Positions 9,039-17,421 of a DNA stretch of 41,022 nt are shown here, one piece after another. This stretch comes from an uncultured Candidatus Thioglobus sp. GTDB taxonomy: Bacteria; Pseudomonadota; Gammaproteobacteria; PS1; Pseudothioglobaceae. Both the position numbers and the translations under genes were made by a program. Each line of letters starts with the position of its first letter. Within the stretch, counting starts at the first letter, position 1. The notes under the pieces are model-generated. The model had not been told where the DNA came from. It saw only the letters and a list, made by a program, of their open reading frames with translations, and did not search any database. The DNA lies in NCBI GenBank assembly GCA_905612405.1, contig CAJQRX010000013.1:1-41022 (forward strand). Direction: 5' to 3'.

Positions 9039-9263
9039 ATGACAGATAAATTTAATTTTAATAAAGGCTTGTTGCAACTCGAAGAAATTATTAACAAGAT
9101 GGAGTCGGGTGAGCTTAGCTTAGAGGACTCTCTAAAATATTTTGAAGAAGGCGTTAAAATACATAGACAATGCCACACTGCACTGACAGATGCTGAGCAG
9201 CGAATAAGTGTTTTAAGTGAAAATGATAACTATAGTGAAGAGAAATCCTTTGGAGATTCTTGA
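9039..9263 (+). CDS. xseB: Exodeoxyribonuclease VII small subunit
   Basis: A 74-residue helical protein, the small subunit of exonuclease VII, which degrades single-stranded DNA with XseA. The conserved pattern is present: F-F-KGL-QLEEI---ME-GELSLEDSLKYFEEGVKI, then a helix ending in DAEQRISVL. Several small subunits bind along the XseA coiled coil. Its position directly upstream of ispA is the standard gammaproteobacterial xseB-ispA order. The ATG follows a GGTAA stretch. The 3' end overlaps the likely ispA start by several codons. Confidence 0.93.
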   Translation: MTDKFNFNKGLLQLEEIINKMESGELSLEDSLKYFEEGVKIHRQCHTALTDAEQRISVLSENDNYSEEKSFGDS

Positions 9264-10128
9264 GGTTTATCGGGAGCGAGTTAACTCCCGTCTAGAGAAT
9301 TATTTGAACTCTATTTCGCCTGAAAATTCTTATCAGAGTGAGCTAAATAATATTATGAAGTATAGCGTTTTGGCTGGCGGAAAACGTTTTAGACCCATCC
9401 TTACTTATACTATAGCTAATTTGTTTAGTATTGATATCCAAAAAGTTGATTCGAGCGCCTGTGCTATTGAGTTAATTCATATCTACTCTCTTATTCACGA
9501 TGATCTTCCTGCAATGGATGATGATGATATTAGGCATAATCAGCCGTCCTCTCATAAAGTTTATGGTGAGGCTCAAGCAATACTTGCAGGTGATGGCCTG
9601 CAGGCTTTAGCATTTGAGGTAATTTCTGGTGATGACTTAATTGATTCCGTTACAAAAGTAAAATTATTAAATTTGTTATCACTGTCAGCTTTTAAAATGG
9701 CAGAAGGTCAGTCAATTGACTTATCTATTGTCTCTAAAGAAGTAGATATAGAGCTGCTAACTATTTTGCATAAAAAGAAAACTGGCTCACTTTTAAATTG
9801 TTCTGTAATGTTTGGGGCTATTTTGAATCCTTATATCAGTAAAGAAGACTTATCTATATTAGATTCTTTCTCAAATCATATAGGGCTTGCTTACCAGGTA
9901 CAGGATGATGTATTGGACGTAACTACCTCAGATAAGATATTAGGCAAGAGACAAAATTCAGATTTAGTAAAAAATAAACCTTCATATCCATCTATTTTAG
10001 GATTAGATGAATCAGTTAAAAAGTATGAAAGCCTTTACCAAGAGGCTCTTGATGAAATATCATTTCTTAGCGTTGATGAAAAGCCTTTAAAAGATCTAAC
10101 TGTCAAGTTAATGAAGCGCTCTTTTTAG
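9223..10128 (+). CDS. ispA: Geranyl/farnesyl diphosphate synthase
   Basis: A trans-isoprenyl diphosphate synthase of about 301 residues that condenses IPP with DMAPP/GPP to make FPP for quinones and undecaprenyl carrier. The first aspartate-rich motif is in HDDLPAMDDDD, preceded by GGKRFRP; the second is QVQDDVLDVTTSD. The start is uncertain: the frame is open from GTG 9217 through ATG 9223, GTG 9235 and TTG 9250, all inside xseB. I chose the ATG. TTG 9250 would place GGKR at the same residue number as in E. coli IspA and has GAAGAG about seven bases upstream. The stop overlaps the convergent fabH stop by four bases. Confidence 0.93.
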   Translation: MITIVKRNPLEILEVYRERVNSRLENYLNSISPENSYQSELNNIMKYSVLAGGKRFRPILTYTIANLFSIDIQKVDSSACAIELIHIYSLIHDDLPAMDDDDIRHNQPSSHKVYGEAQAILAGDGLQALAFEVISGDDLIDSVTKVKLLNLLSLSAFKMAEGQSIDLSIVSKEVDIELLTILHKKKTGSLLNCSVMFGAILNPYISKEDLSILDSFSNHIGLAYQVQDDVLDVTTSDKILGKRQNSDLVKNKPSYPSILGLDESVKKYESLYQEALDEISFLSVDEKPLKDLTVKLMKRSF

Positions 10129-11069
10129 TATTCAACAAGAACACTACCCCAGCTGAATCCCCCACCAATTCCTTCAAAAAGTAACATGTCTCCCTTTTTG
10201 ATTCTTCCATCACGCACGCCTGTATCAAGAGCCAAAGGAATAGAGGCAGCTGAAGTATTTCCATGCTTATCTAAAGTTTGAATCACCTTGCTCATAGGTA
10301 AGTTAATTCGTTTTGCAACTGCTTTAATAATACGGATATTTGCTTGATGCGGTACCATCCAAGTAATATCATCAGCTGTCATATTGCAATCTTGAAGTGT
10401 TTCTTCTGCTAAATCTGAGAGTCTATTAACTGCAATCTTAAAAACTTCATTTCCTGACATTTCAATCGTACCTAATTCATTAATACCATTGTTGTTAACA
10501 TGGAGTGAAGATAAGAAACTTCCATCGCTATAAAGTTTAGAGTGCTTTATACCAGTGGTATTATCAGAGCTAACTACTATAGCTCCAGCGCCATCAGCAA
10601 AAAGGATTGCAGTGGAGCGATCATTCCAGTCAACAATTTTTGACATTGTCTCACTACCAACAACTAATATATTTTTAAAGCTTCCATTTTCAATATATTG
10701 CTGCGCAGTTGTAAGGGCAAAAACAAAGCCTGCACAAACTGCTTGAAGATCAAATGCTGGACATGAAGCACCAAGACGATCTTGAAGCATTGTTGCTGTT
10801 GCAGGAAAGATTTTATCCGGCGTAGTAGTGGCAAGAATAATAAGATCAATCTCTGAAGGGCTAATTTCAGCCATTTCGACGGCATTTTTACTAGCTTCAA
10901 GTGCTAGGTCACATGTACTTTCTTCTGTAACTATTCGCCTCTCATTAATTCCAGTTCGAGCAGTTATCCATTCATCAGTAGTATCAAGAGTTTTCTCAAG
11001 ATCAAGATTTGTAACAATCTTGCTTGGTAAGTAGCTTCCAGTACCAATAATTCTTGCAAATTTTTTCAT
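10125..11069 (-). CDS. fabH: Beta-ketoacyl-ACP synthase III (FabH)
   Basis: A 314-residue thiolase-fold enzyme that starts fatty-acid synthesis by condensing acetyl-CoA with malonyl-ACP. The catalytic triad is visible: Cys112 in AVCAGF, His241 in PHQANIR and Asn271 in HGNTSAAS. The N-terminus (ARIIGTGSYLPSKIVTN) aligns with E. coli FabH, and an in-frame stop lies two codons before the ATG, so the start is fixed. No ribosome-binding site is seen directly before this ATG. It overlaps the stop of a 15-codon ORF that does have one. It is the last gene of the rpmF-plsX group on this strand. Confidence 0.97.
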   Translation of the reverse strand: MKKFARIIGTGSYLPSKIVTNLDLEKTLDTTDEWITARTGINERRIVTEESTCDLALEASKNAVEMAEISPSEIDLIILATTTPDKIFPATATMLQDRLGASCPAFDLQAVCAGFVFALTTAQQYIENGSFKNILVVGSETMSKIVDWNDRSTAILFADGAGAIVVSSDNTTGIKHSKLYSDGSFLSSLHVNNNGINELGTIEMSGNEVFKIAVNRLSDLAEETLQDCNMTADDITWMVPHQANIRIIKAVAKRINLPMSKVIQTLDKHGNTSAASIPLALDTGVRDGRIKKGDMLLFEGIGGGFSWGSVLVEY

Positions 11070-11116
11070 TATTTAATGGGCTTTTTTCTTTGTGATTGAA
11101 TTGCAACTTTCGACAT
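11069..11116 (-). CDS. 15-codon leader ORF coupled to fabH
   Basis: On the minus strand an ATG at 11116 starts a 15-codon ORF, MSKVAIQSQRKKPIK, whose TAA shares its last A with the fabH ATG (TAATG). It is preceded by AAAAGGAGG four bases before the ATG, the strongest Shine-Dalgarno sequence I noticed in this neighbourhood. The peptide is basic, with no known family that I recognise. The likely role is translational coupling or control of fabH. A functional micropeptide is also possible. Confidence 0.5.
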   Translation of the reverse strand: MSKVAIQSQRKKPIK

Positions 11117-11138
11117 TATGCCTCCTTTTGATATTATT

Positions 11139-11348
11139 TTACCACCATCCAAGTGACCTTCCATTACCTGCAATAATCATTACGCAAGTTAGTACATGTA
11201 GTATGATCCAAAATGAGCGGAATAATAGTGCTTTTTTTACATCTGTTTGTTTGATTGGGAGAAACTCTGGCTTGTCTTCATCTGTAATACCAACTGGCAT
11301 TCCGACAGTTCTAGCCCATACTTTAAGCCAACGTCGTTGACCGCTCAT
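11139..11348 (-). CDS. Small membrane protein of unknown function between plsX and fabH
   Basis: A 69-residue ORF that I do not recognise. The N-terminal half is polar and aromatic-rich (RRWLKVWARTVG, then an acidic DEDKPEFLPIK stretch). The C-terminal half has one hydrophobic helix (about residues 44-62, FWIILHVLTCVMIIAG) and the protein ends with Gly-Trp-Trp. No Shine-Dalgarno sequence is obvious before the ATG. I accept it because its composition looks like a real protein, it fills the gap between plsX and fabH on the same strand, and the overlapping plus-strand frame has the Ser/Leu-rich look of a shadow. It may be a single-pass inner-membrane protein. A 135-base non-coding gap separates it from plsX, with room for a promoter. 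Confidence 0.6.
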   Translation of the reverse strand: MSGQRRWLKVWARTVGMPVGITDEDKPEFLPIKQTDVKKALLFRSFWIILHVLTCVMIIAGNGRSLGWW

Positions 11349-11483
11349 AATTTAATCAAAAATTCCATATTACAAGAACTCATAATATATAAATTAAGTT
11401 TAGTTTCTATTTTGAAGATTTGCATTTATAGTAACTTTTAGTTGTAGGTGGATCTAATTATCAGATTCTTAATTAGTAGACAA

Positions 11484-12509
11484 CTACTTATGTTCTTCTA
11501 ATTCACGAGTCAATTGAACTGAAATCTTATCAGTAATTTTAGCATGTGCCTCAAGATATGCTTCTTTAATTGCCTGAAAAAAAGAGTCAACATCTGCTTT
11601 ACCATGACTTTTAACTACTACACCTTTTAAACCTAGTAAGCTTGCACCATTGTATTTTCCAGGATCAACTCTAGATTTAAAATCCCTCATAACTGAGCTA
11701 GCTATTAGTGCAGCTATTTTTGTAAATATATTTTTGTTAAAAGATTTTTTGATGAAATGTGAAAACATATGGGCAACCCCCTCACTAGCTTTCAGCGCAA
11801 TATTTCCTTCAAAGCCATCACAGACGATAACATCAACACTTCCTTTGTAAATATCATCACCCTCTACAAAGCCAATATAGTTGAGAGAAGAGTTTTTTAA
11901 TAATTCTGCAGTTTCTTGAATTTTCCAATGACCTTTTAATTCTTCAGAGCCAACATTTAGTAATCCAACAGTAGGATTCTCGATATTTTCTGTATTTTGA
12001 ACAGCAATGGAGCCCATAATTGCAAATTGCAATAAGGTTTCTGGCTTTGAATCAACATTGGCACCTAAGTCAAGAATGTGAGTAGGTCGGCCTGTTAATG
12101 TAGGCACAGCAGACATAATTGCTGGCCTATCAACCCCTTTAATAGTTTTAAGTACAAACTTTGCTATCGATAGAAGGGCGCCTGTATTTCCAGCACTTAC
12201 GCAAGCATGAGCGCTTCCATCATTAACAAGATTAATGGCAATTCTCATTGAGGAGTCTTTTTTATGCCTAAGAGCGGTAGAAGGTGAGTCATCCATATTG
12301 ATGACTTGTGACGCGTGCTTGATCTCTATTCTTTCTAACATTTTTTGAGGAATTGAGGTATTGTTAATTTCTATCTGTATAGCTTTTTGATCACCCACAA
12401 AAGCAATCGTAAGATCACTAAAAGTTTTTAAAGCGATGATGCCAGCATTAATGGTGACAGGAATTCCAAAGTCACCACCTGAGGCATCGATTGATACCTT
12501 TATTGACAT
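11484..12509 (-). CDS. plsX: Phosphate acyltransferase PlsX
   Basis: A 341-residue peripheral membrane enzyme that converts acyl-ACP to acyl-phosphate in phospholipid synthesis. Characteristic stretches are the N-terminal VSIDASGGDFGIPVT, the SPSTALRHKKDSSM segment, ACVSAGNTGALLS, ILDLGANVDSKPE, VGLLNVGSEELKG and VCDGFEGNIALK. Length is normal for the family. It follows rpmF by nine bases in the widespread yceD-rpmF-plsX-fabH cluster, which links ribosome and membrane-lipid production. Here the cluster also holds the unknown 69-codon gene before fabH. The ATG is preceded by short spacing after rpmF, so reinitiation or coupling is likely. Confidence 0.97.
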   Translation of the reverse strand: MSIKVSIDASGGDFGIPVTINAGIIALKTFSDLTIAFVGDQKAIQIEINNTSIPQKMLERIEIKHASQVINMDDSPSTALRHKKDSSMRIAINLVNDGSAHACVSAGNTGALLSIAKFVLKTIKGVDRPAIMSAVPTLTGRPTHILDLGANVDSKPETLLQFAIMGSIAVQNTENIENPTVGLLNVGSEELKGHWKIQETAELLKNSSLNYIGFVEGDDIYKGSVDVIVCDGFEGNIALKASEGVAHMFSHFIKKSFNKNIFTKIAALIASSVMRDFKSRVDPGKYNGASLLGLKGVVVKSHGKADVDSFFQAIKEAYLEAHAKITDKISVQLTRELEEHK

Positions 12510-12518
12510 AGGTTAGAT

Positions 12519-12719
12519 TTAAGCTTCTACTTCTTCGATATCATCAGCGGCTGACTTGATAACTTGCTTGCCACGATAGTATCCATCTGCAGTAATATGA
12601 TGCCTTAGATGAGTTTCACCAGTTTCTTGATCTTCAGATAACGCAGGATTTTTCAACGCATTATGTGAGCGACGCATCCCTCTTTTTGATGGTGTTTTTC
12701 TACTTTTTTGTACTGCCAT
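12519..12719 (-). CDS. rpmF: 50S ribosomal protein L32
   Basis: A 66-residue ribosomal protein L32. The conserved basic start [19 protein letters not shown] and the later [15 protein letters not shown] are diagnostic. It is of the cysteine-free type and slightly longer than E. coli L32 (57), with an acidic tail (DDIEEVEA). AGGAG sits six to seven bases before the ATG. It lies three bases after yceD and nine before plsX, the classic arrangement. Confidence 0.98.
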   Translation of the reverse strand: MAVQKSRKTPSKRGMRRSHNALKNPALSEDQETGETHLRHHITADGYYRGKQVIKSAADDIEEVEA

Positions 12720-12722
12720 TTT

Positions 12723-13247
12723 TTACTCCTTGCCGAAATCGGCGATTTTAATATTTTTTAGAACATCGAAGGGATTTTTACGAATCTCTTCAACTATCTC
12801 TTCTTTGTTTATCTTTAAACTACAATCAAAATCATGAGAAGGGGCCATTGGAATAGATAACAGAATCTCATCTGTAATTAAATCTATTGAATCTAAATCT
12901 TCTTCTTCTCCAATAACATAAACTTCAAAACTAGAATCTAGTCCTTCAGCCTGATCTTCATATCTTACAAATGCTAAATTAAAATTTACTTTTAACTTAA
13001 CGGGAAATGCCTCTAAACAGCGCTGGCAATCTAAAATAATATTAGCGTTAATTATCCCCTTTATGCATGGCGTTTTATCATTTTCTAAATAGAATGATAA
13101 GTCCACCTTTATTCTATCTTCAGTATTTCTAGCTATCTCCGAAATTCTAGGCATAGCAGCAATTTTATAGTCACCATGCAAGCTTGCCTCTTTTCTAGCA
13201 AACTTAAATAATTTAATCGTTTTAGGAAGCTGTTTAGTCGTTTCCAT
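12723..13247 (-). CDS. yceD: YceD/DUF177 family protein (23S rRNA accumulation protein)
   Basis: A 174-residue member of the DUF177/YceD family, whose E. coli member affects 23S rRNA accumulation. The conserved marks are the CxxC-like centre, where I see LDCQRCLEAFPVKL (about residues 92-105), a following acidic stretch (EEEDLDSIDLITDEILLSIP) and a C-terminal NPFDVLKNIK. It is immediately upstream of rpmF, the usual location. The acidic linker and lack of membrane segments indicate a cytosolic protein. The ATG follows a 48-base gap from rlmB, in which I see no terminator. Confidence 0.88.
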   Translation of the reverse strand: METTKQLPKTIKLFKFARKEASLHGDYKIAAMPRISEIARNTEDRIKVDLSFYLENDKTPCIKGIINANIILDCQRCLEAFPVKLKVNFNLAFVRYEDQAEGLDSSFEVYVIGEEEDLDSIDLITDEILLSIPMAPSHDFDCSLKINKEEIVEEIRKNPFDVLKNIKIADFGKE

Positions 13248-13295
13248 TATCTGATTTCTAAAGCGTGATTATTTTACCCGAAACTTCTGAGAGTG

Positions 13296-14042
13296 TTAAC
13301 TACTTTCTCTTTGTCTTTTACTTTCAAATAGAGCAATTCCAGTTGCTACTGAAACATTAAGACTTTCTATATTTCCTGACATTGGAATGGTAACAAGTTG
13401 ATCACATGTTTTTTTAATTAATTGTCTGATTCCTTTTCCTTCAGAACCCATAACAATAGCTGTTGGATCAGATAAATTAACATCATAGATTTTAGATGAT
13501 GAATCACCATCAAGACCAATAACCCAGATCCCCTTTTCTTGGATCGATTTAATTGTTCTTGATAGATTTGTTACATGAAAAATTTGAAGACTGTTGATGG
13601 CACCTGCTGAGGTTTTATGAACTAAGGCATTGATTGGAGCAGAACCATCTTTGTTGATAATAACATGAGTAACTCCAGCAGCATTAGCACTTCTTAGGCA
13701 AGCCCCTAAGTTTCTTGGGTCTTGAATGGAGTCTAATATTAGAATTAAAGGCTTTACTATTAAACTTTCAATAGAGGTTAAAAGTTCACTCTCAGTTAAA
13801 AGAGGAGGAAGAATAACTTCAGAAATTATGCCTTGATGTATTTCGCCTTTGGCAATATGATCAAGATCATTCTTATCTAATCTTGAAAATGGTATCTTCA
13901 AGTCAGATAAAGTTTCATTTAAATTATTAACCCTTTCATCTTTCCTGCCAGTCTGAATAAAGACCTTTAAGACAGATTCAGGATTAGTATTTAAAAGACT
14001 TTTAATGCTGTGAAAGCCGAATATGAAAATTGATTTAGACAT
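13296..14042 (-). CDS. rlmB: 23S rRNA (guanosine-2'-O)-methyltransferase RlmB
   Basis: A 248-residue SpoU-class (SPOUT) methyltransferase that makes Gm2251 in 23S rRNA in E. coli. The N-terminal substrate-binding region starts with IFGFHSIKSLL. The three SPOUT motifs are LDSIQDPRNLGACLRSANAAG, AIVMGSEGKGIRQL and IPMSGNIESLNVSVATGIALFE. Length matches E. coli RlmB (243). In many gammaproteobacteria rlmB follows rnr, but here it lies between yceD and a surA-like gene while rnr is on the other strand 8 kb away. Specificity is inferred from overall similarity: other SpoU enzymes such as TrmH lack this N-terminal arrangement. Confidence 0.92.
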   Translation of the reverse strand: MSKSIFIFGFHSIKSLLNTNPESVLKVFIQTGRKDERVNNLNETLSDLKIPFSRLDKNDLDHIAKGEIHQGIISEVILPPLLTESELLTSIESLIVKPLILILDSIQDPRNLGACLRSANAAGVTHVIINKDGSAPINALVHKTSAGAINSLQIFHVTNLSRTIKSIQEKGIWVIGLDGDSSSKIYDVNLSDPTAIVMGSEGKGIRQLIKKTCDQLVTIPMSGNIESLNVSVATGIALFESKRQRESS

Positions 14043-14059
14043 ATACAGTAGTATAGTTA

Positions 14060-14929
14060 TTATAGTGCGTCATGATATATTTTTATAAAAGCCTGCTCTC
14101 GAAGTTCCTTAACCCAGCTAGAGTAAAATTTTTCAGCATTAAGATAGATTAGTTTTTCTTTGCATTGCTTTAGATTTTTACTAACAAAGCGTTCTTCTAG
14201 TTTAATTCCAATTGCAAAACCAAAGTCAGTCAAATATATTTGTGAAATTTCTTTAACTTTAAGAGAGTCTAACATTATTGATGATGGGGTGTTAATCTCA
14301 ATCCAGTCTGAAATACCCCCATTTACATAACTTGGATGCTGCGAATGAAGTTTTGCAAAAGCTTCAAAAGAAGCGCCTTTCTTAATATGCTCAGAAAGCT
14401 TATTTAAAAATATTTTGATTTCCTTGTCTTGGTCATCTTCATTAAGAACCTTTACTTCAGAAATAATAATCTGAGCAATTTTAATTTGTTTAATACCATT
14501 ATCAGAGCTTTCTTTGGGGCAATTAATAAGATCTTCATCTTGAGAAATAATAATATCCTTTGTAATTAATCTTTGCAAATTAAGAATTGAGATTTTTTCT
14601 GAAACCTCAATTTCTAAGGCTAAAAATTCTGGATAAGAACGAAGTTGCTCTATGGAGATATTGTTGCTTTTTGCTATTTCCAATAAAGCCCCATTAATAT
14701 CATTTATTGATGCATATATATTTAGTTCTTTTGCCTTATTTAGCTGAAGAATAGAGTCTATTTTCTGATTGACTATATTGACTTTCTGTTCATTAGAATT
14801 AGCATTTAATAGAGAGGCTTTAACAAAATTATATGTAACAACATTATTATTAACTATAGCAATAATAGTATTTTCTGCAAAAACAACTCCAATATTTAAT
14901 AAAACAATAAGAGATATAACTCTTTTCAT
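14060..14929 (-). CDS. surA: SurA-like periplasmic peptidyl-prolyl isomerase/chaperone, single parvulin domain
   Basis: A 289-residue protein with an N-terminal signal peptide (MKRVISLIVLLNIGVVFA, about 18 residues), a SurA N-domain that includes IAIVNNNVVT, and one parvulin domain (about residues 145-250) with the pattern AKLHSQHPSYVNGGISDWIE. SurA helps fold beta-barrel outer-membrane proteins, above all LptD. E. coli SurA has 428 residues and two parvulin domains, so one is missing here. The ATG shares a base with the lptD stop (TAATG), and the lptD-surA order is the classic one, which supports the name. It could also be described as a generic PpiC-type foldase. Confidence 0.8.
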   Translation of the reverse strand: MKRVISLIVLLNIGVVFAENTIIAIVNNNVVTYNFVKASLLNANSNEQKVNIVNQKIDSILQLNKAKELNIYASINDINGALLEIAKSNNISIEQLRSYPEFLALEIEVSEKISILNLQRLITKDIIISQDEDLINCPKESSDNGIKQIKIAQIIISEVKVLNEDDQDKEIKIFLNKLSEHIKKGASFEAFAKLHSQHPSYVNGGISDWIEINTPSSIMLDSLKVKEISQIYLTDFGFAIGIKLEERFVSKNLKQCKEKLIYLNAEKFYSSWVKELREQAFIKIYHDAL

Positions 14930-17184
14930 TATCTTAGTTTTGCTGCATACCCTGGAATACTATTTTCTATTTTCCCCTTCAGTGGGGATGATGTTGAACC
15001 TAGTCCCGTGAGAACTAACTCCATACCTGTGCTGTAGTTATAACCTCCAGAGGTGTTATCTTCTTTAAAGTGTGCCATCCTGAAAGCCCAGCAACAAGAT
15101 TCATATGCTAAACCAGTTATTTCTGAGTTTGTAACTCCTGTTGAAGTTGTTTTATCAAGGCCACCAAAAAAATGAATGGAGTCTGAAAGTGGGTATGCAG
15201 CATAAAGTTTTTCAGTTTTTTTGGCTCCTTCATCACTTGAGCTTAAAGATATAAATTTTCTAGAGTTTGTGGTGTAAGTCAAACTATTTTCTTTTTTAAC
15301 AATTTTAGATTTATTGGGGCTATATTGAGCAATACTGCTAATAATATACTTACCAAGAGCAATATCTATTGATGCAGCGATATCTGAATATGATTTTCTA
15401 GTTTCATAATTAGAGTTAACCGTGTCACTGACAACCTCGTCATCTGTAAAAAAACTTTGAGCGACTTTAAGGCTAAGTAAGTCCCTATCTGTGCCTATTG
15501 AATCTATTGCTCGATAGCTTGACTCAAGACTAAGAGTGATATCGTTTGCATTAGTAATTCTGTCAAGCCCTGTATACCTCTCCCCAGAGGTAAGATCAGC
15601 AAAAGTAATAATATCATCATATTTGTCGGTACTATCAAATATTGGTATATTTCCTTGAACTTTTTTTGCTCTGTAGTTATAAGTTATTAAAGGAGTAATT
15701 CGGTGATTAACTTTGAAGCCAAACATACTGCTAGGATTGATTATAGTGAAGTCAATATCTAAACCAGCACCTACGATTGTTCGGTTTATGTTAGGGCTAT
15801 TTTTAAGTGAGTAATTAGTAATTGCAATACTGGATTTAGGTGTAATTTTTGGATATTTAATATTCAACTGTCTTGAGATTCCCAAATTGCCATGTGTTCT
15901 CAAACCAGATACTTTACCCGGAGTATCATGGGCGAATTTAGTACTAATAAGGTCAAGTTTTACTGGCGTTGCTCTAACTGGAGTTAGAGTCTTAGAAATA
16001 GATGCTTCTAAGGCTCTTGTATAAATTGGAACCCCACTATTAACTACTTGCTCATCTTCAGTTAAAATAAATGCTGATAATTTACTTACATCATTTAAAT
16101 AAGAAAGTTTTATATGAGATTTAAGAGTTTTTTCATCAGTATTGGTTCTAGCAATGTCTTTAAAATAGTCTGAGTCAGAAACTCGATAGTATTGAGCACT
16201 TAAGTGCGTTTTATCTGATAAATCTATTTCTTCTGAAAAGTTTACTAACCATCTTTTTAAGTTAGTTATTTTGTCTTCTGGAAGGTATTTTGTTTCAATT
16301 GACCATATTGATTCTTTATGATCAGGAGATATTTTTGGAGCAATTAGTTGACGATACTTGCCTTCATAAATAAATCTTCTGCTAGACATATAAGTTAAGG
16401 CAATTAGTAAATCACGATCAGGGGCTAGATTAAAGTAATAAGGTACTCGAACACTATAAGAATTATCCGTTTGTCCAGGTTCGCTATATGAGGAATAATC
16501 TGGAGTCAAGAATCCTGAGCCACGTCCAGAAAGAACCCAACTATACTTTGGTAAATAAAAGATTGGTATACCATAAAACTTAACTATTGCATTATCTGCA
16601 ATACCTCTATTTTTAACTAAGTTAAGTTCTATTTGATCTGCATCAATTAACCAATCATTTTCATTAATAGGGCATAGGCTGTAAGTTGAATTTTTTAGGA
16701 GTACGCTAGTGGATGTTTTTGAAATAGATTCTGTATATCCATTTGCACCACCCATGCCTGCTCCAAAATCTTGATAGTTTGCATTTGTTGCTGTTGCTAT
16801 TAAATTTTCATCTTTATCTCTGGTTGCCGACAACAAGTCGCCAGTTATTAAATATGCTTCATCTTGAAATCTTACATTTCCAGTCGCAATTAAAGAATTA
16901 TCTACAGACGATACTTCAACATCATCAGCAGCAAGATACAACTTTGTAGAGTTAACTACAACATTTCCATTTAGGAGATATTTACCTTCCAGTAATTCAC
17001 TTTGATCTGCCTCAATATCGAGGCTATCATTATTAGTTGAGAATTTTTCAATAGGGAAAAGAGTTTGGTAGTCTGGGCAGTTTAAACAAGCTGCCTCAGT
17101 AGGAAGGCAGCTTAGCTTAACTCCCTCAGCATGAATTGAAAAATGGCTTAAAATTAAAACAAGAAAAATTAAGTATTTTTTCAT
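14929..17184 (-). CDS. lptD: LPS-assembly protein LptD
   Basis: Outer-membrane beta-barrel that inserts LPS into the outer leaflet together with LptE; about 751 residues. A signal peptide (MKKYLIFLVLILSHFSIHA) begins at ATG 17184. The frame extends 13 codons further to 17223, but that would bury the signal peptide. Next come the OstA/LptA-like jellyroll (about 45-165) and the C-terminal barrel. The cysteines needed for the disulfide switch are present: an N-terminal group at 26, 33 and 36, Cys171, and the pair Cys697-Cys698 in YESCCWAF, matching the E. coli CC pair. The stop overlaps the surA-like start by one base. Confidence 0.95.
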   Translation of the reverse strand: MKKYLIFLVLILSHFSIHAEGVKLSCLPTEAACLNCPDYQTLFPIEKFSTNNDSLDIEADQSELLEGKYLLNGNVVVNSTKLYLAADDVEVSSVDNSLIATGNVRFQDEAYLITGDLLSATRDKDENLIATATNANYQDFGAGMGGANGYTESISKTSTSVLLKNSTYSLCPINENDWLIDADQIELNLVKNRGIADNAIVKFYGIPIFYLPKYSWVLSGRGSGFLTPDYSSYSEPGQTDNSYSVRVPYYFNLAPDRDLLIALTYMSSRRFIYEGKYRQLIAPKISPDHKESIWSIETKYLPEDKITNLKRWLVNFSEEIDLSDKTHLSAQYYRVSDSDYFKDIARTNTDEKTLKSHIKLSYLNDVSKLSAFILTEDEQVVNSGVPIYTRALEASISKTLTPVRATPVKLDLISTKFAHDTPGKVSGLRTHGNLGISRQLNIKYPKITPKSSIAITNYSLKNSPNINRTIVGAGLDIDFTIINPSSMFGFKVNHRITPLITYNYRAKKVQGNIPIFDSTDKYDDIITFADLTSGERYTGLDRITNANDITLSLESSYRAIDSIGTDRDLLSLKVAQSFFTDDEVVSDTVNSNYETRKSYSDIAASIDIALGKYIISSIAQYSPNKSKIVKKENSLTYTTNSRKFISLSSSDEGAKKTEKLYAAYPLSDSIHFFGGLDKTTSTGVTNSEITGLAYESCCWAFRMAHFKEDNTSGGYNYSTGMELVLTGLGSTSSPLKGKIENSIPGYAAKLR

Positions 17185-17421
17185 GAAATATAAAGAGTTA
17201 ATTAAAAAAACACATTTTATCATTATATGTAATTTAAAACTCAGTCAGATTGAGAAACTTTAACAAATTCAAATTTAACTTTATTTAATATTTATTGGGT
17301 AAAATATATCTTGAATTGGATAAAAGTTTATTTTTTCTCCATTAAAAAAGATTTACAAAGTACTTGTTTTTTTTTACTTTGACCATATCTTTACTTTAAC
17401 TTGTATTTTTAAGGAAATTAC

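Noticed and set aside
11092-11340. Plus-strand ORF of 82 codons opposite the 69-codon gene
   Set aside because: Low-complexity Leu/Ser/Thr-rich translation with no domain; it reads as the antisense shadow of the minus-strand ORF and the fabH leader.
17185-17223. Longer lptD N-terminus from 17223
   Set aside because: It would put 13 residues before a clear signal peptide; neither start has a strong ribosome-binding site, so the signal peptide decides.
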